Origin: Streptomyces phaeolivaceus
GTDB taxonomy: Bacteria > Actinomycetota > Actinomycetes > Streptomycetales > Streptomycetaceae
NCBI RefSeq assembly: GCF_009184865.1
Contig: NZ_CP045096.1
Coordinates: 7,130,001 to 7,194,000, forward strand
Reading direction: 5' to 3'
Length of the DNA stretch: 64,000 nt
In this document: in pieces, positions 62,598 through 64,000 of the stretch
Layout: each line of letters opens with the position of its first letter
Position numbering within the stretch: the first letter of the stretch is position 1
Made by a program: the position numbers and the translations under genes
Notes under the pieces: model-generated
What the model was told of the DNA's origin: nothing
Database searches by the model: none
What the model saw: the letters and a program-made list of their open reading frames with translations, nothing else

Positions 62598-63556
62598 GAC
62601 GCGTGGTCCGCTTCCGCGAAGGGGCTTCCGGTGATCACCGCGGCGACCGTCGTCCCGCGCGCGAAGGCGCCCTCCGCCGCCAGGGCGACAAGTCCGTAGA
62701 GCAACTTGGCGACATAGAGACGCTCCACGGGCAGCGAGTGACGAATCTCGAAGTCGTCCGCGAAGGCGTCCAGTTCGGGGCCGGTGCGCGCGTAGCCGCC
62801 GAAGTGGAAGCGGTCGTCGAGACTCCAGTCGCCGCGCGGGCCGCCGTACGCCCGGTCCTGGAGCCGTCGTATCTCCTCTTCGAGGAAGCCCCCCTTGAGA
62901 ACCGGAATCCCGAGGGCGCGCTGTTCGGGGGCCAGGCCGGCGGTCAGACCGGCGGTCAGACCGGCGAGGGTGCCGCCGGTGCCGCAGGCGACGGCCACGA
63001 CATCGGCACGGCCGCGCAGTTCCGCGCCCAGCTCCTGACAGCCGCGCACGGCGAGGGCGTTGCTGCCGCCCTCGGGGACGACGTAGGCGTCCCCGGCGTC
63101 GGCGGCGCGGAGGATCGCCGCCAGCGTGGCCGGGTCGGATTTGTGGCGATACGTCGATCTGTCGACGAAGTGCAGCCGCATGCCGTCCGCCGCACAGGAG
63201 GCCAGGGACGGGTTGAGGGGGCGGTCGGCCAGTTCCTGGCCGCGGACCACGCCGATGGTGGGCAGGTCCAGGAGACGGCCGGCGGCGGCGGTGGCGCGCA
63301 GATGGTTCGAGTAGGCGCCGCCGAAGGTGAGCAGCGGGCGTCCGTCCGCCGCGCGCAGATTCGGGGCCAGCTTGCGCCACTTGTTGCCGACGAGCCCCGG
63401 GTGGATCAGGTCGTCCCGCTTGAGGAGCAGCCGGACGCCGTGGCCGGCGAAGCGCTCGTCCACGACCTCCTGGAGCGGCGACGGCAGCCGGGGGCGCAGG
63501 GCGGCGAGGGGGTCGGGGGCGGAGGACGGGCCGGTCACATGCCCATTGTCGGACAC
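62594..63556 (-). CDS. PLP-dependent D-cysteine desulfhydrase / ACC deaminase family protein
   Basis: This 320-residue fold-type II PLP enzyme has LVGNKWRKLAPNL near residue 57 (Schiff-base lysine), TFGGAYSNHLRATAAA near 77 and ACGTGGTLAGLTAGL near 192 (phosphate site). The sequence fits the DcyD/ACC-deaminase group; the substrate (D-cysteine or 1-aminocyclopropane carboxylate) is not decidable here. A 12-bp duplication gives the repeated TAGLTAGL. GTG 63556 is the start. It converges on the antiporter with a 4-bp overlap. Confidence 0.88.
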   Translation of the reverse strand: MSDNGHVTGPSSAPDPLAALRPRLPSPLQEVVDERFAGHGVRLLLKRDDLIHPGLVGNKWRKLAPNLRAADGRPLLTFGGAYSNHLRATAAAGRLLDLPTIGVVRGQELADRPLNPSLASCAADGMRLHFVDRSTYRHKSDPATLAAILRAADAGDAYVVPEGGSNALAVRGCQELGAELRGRADVVAVACGTGGTLAGLTAGLTAGLAPEQRALGIPVLKGGFLEEEIRRLQDRAYGGPRGDWSLDDRFHFGGYARTGPELDAFADDFEIRHSLPVERLYVAKLLYGLVALAAEGAFARGTTVAAVITGSPFAEADHAS

Positions 63557-63592
63557 ATGACCGGCCGATGCCGGAACCGTGTGACCGGGCGC

Positions 63593-64000
63593 CTATTTCA
63601 GGCGGTCCCGCACGCGGTTTCTCATGGAGGACATGGTGAAGCCCCGGGGGTCGACCTTGCCCGGCTGCCATTCGAGGTGACCGACGACGGACCGCTGGTT
63701 CCAGCCGTGGTGACGGCAGACGGCCGCGGACACCCGCTCGATCGCGTCGAGCTGGGCCTCCGGCCAGGGGTCCTCGCCGTCGCCGAGGTTCTCGCACTCG
63801 AAGCCGTAGAAGTGGCGATTGCCGTCGGTGTTGGACTCGTTGTCCGGCGGGAGCGCCTTCTCGGCGATCACGGCCCGCAGTACGTCGTCGTCGCCGAGTC
63901 CGGCGTGGTTGGCGCGGCCGTAGCCGACCAGGTGGACCCGGCCGTCCTTGGTGATGACGCCGTGGCACAGCGGGCCGGGCAGGCCCGAGTACCCGTCCCG
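63593..64000 (-). CDS. N-acetylmuramoyl-L-alanine amidase-like (Amidase_2/PGRP), partial
   Basis: The 135 C-terminal residues are in the window; the start lies beyond the right edge. HGVITKDGRVHLVGYGRANH, then FYGFECENLGDGE (with a conserved acidic residue) and VVGHLEWQPGKVDPRGF are typical of Amidase_2/PGRP zinc enzymes. The GHLEW histidine and the K-x-D-P motif are zinc/catalytic-site elements. It would cleave the peptide from muramic acid in peptidoglycan. Signal peptide not visible because of the edge; homologues often occur in phages as endolysins, but no phage genes are near. Confidence 0.88.
   Translation of the reverse strand, partial: RDGYSGLPGPLCHGVITKDGRVHLVGYGRANHAGLGDDDVLRAVIAEKALPPDNESNTDGNRHFYGFECENLGDGEDPWPEAQLDAIERVSAAVCRHHGWNQRSVVGHLEWQPGKVDPRGFTMSSMRNRVRDRLK

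Noticed and set aside
60939..63968. A 1009-codon minus-strand frame across the antiporter and PLP-enzyme genes
   Set aside because: It lies over two well-supported genes and has low-complexity arginine/proline composition.

Overview
This window is a piece of a Streptomyces chromosome core. It is very GC-rich with strong third-position GC bias, many GTG starts and many 4-bp ATGA/GTGA gene overlaps. It also carries landmark actinomycete loci: sigR-rsrA, dasR-dasABC, a cobalamin-riboswitch class I ribonucleotide reductase operon, a WhiB1/WblE-type protein and a sigH-prsH partner-switching pair. From memory, the gene order follows the S. coelicolor stretch that runs from below SCO5204 to about SCO5250; no database search was made.

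Layout. 0-5 kb: a ThiF-like protein (cut by the left edge), a YgjP-type metallopeptidase, and a TerD-AIM24 fusion followed by two AIM24 proteins. 5-14 kb: NUDIX, DUF2342 zinc protease, SDR, moaE, a small membrane protein, a PDZ/Lon-type secreted protease, a PPA1309-type protein and a large UPF0182 membrane protein. 14-18.6 kb: two identical initiator tRNA genes bracketing a Sel1-repeat protein, then an IS701-type element inserted exactly at the stop codon of a Fur/PerR-family gene. 18.8-26.6 kb: CBS protein, hisN, a TetR regulator, a Gdx-type SMR exporter, rsgA, aroA, an M50-like peptidase, a SRAP protein and an alpha/beta hydrolase.

26.6-35.6 kb: sigR-rsrA with a clear SigR-type autoregulatory promoter, a divergent cluster of roadblock/LC7 proteins, a pair of membrane HD-domain proteins (one canonical HD-GYP, one degenerate), a TPR-like protein and peptide deformylase. 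35.6-40.7 kb: nrdA-nrdB-nrdS behind NrdR boxes and a B12 riboswitch. 40.7-47 kb: an acetyltransferase, a nucleoside hydrolase, a monocarboxylate symporter with its DUF3311 partner, and CstA with YbdD.

47-54.2 kb: the chitooligosaccharide/N-acetylglucosamine system, with dasR and dasA divergent over several DasR operators, dasB-dasC, a GH3 hexosaminidase and nagB with its own operator. 54.8-64 kb: a PdtaS-like sensor kinase, wblE, a diacylglycerol-kinase-like protein, a small membrane protein, sigH-prsH, a UBP zinc-finger protein, a CPA1 Na+/H+ antiporter, a PLP desulfhydrase/deaminase-like protein and an amidase (cut by the right edge).

Most of the window is conserved core. The unusual items are the precise IS insertion, the GTPase-less roadblock cluster, the HD-GYP pair, a 180-bp composite palindrome, and several families of dispersed or tandem non-coding repeats.
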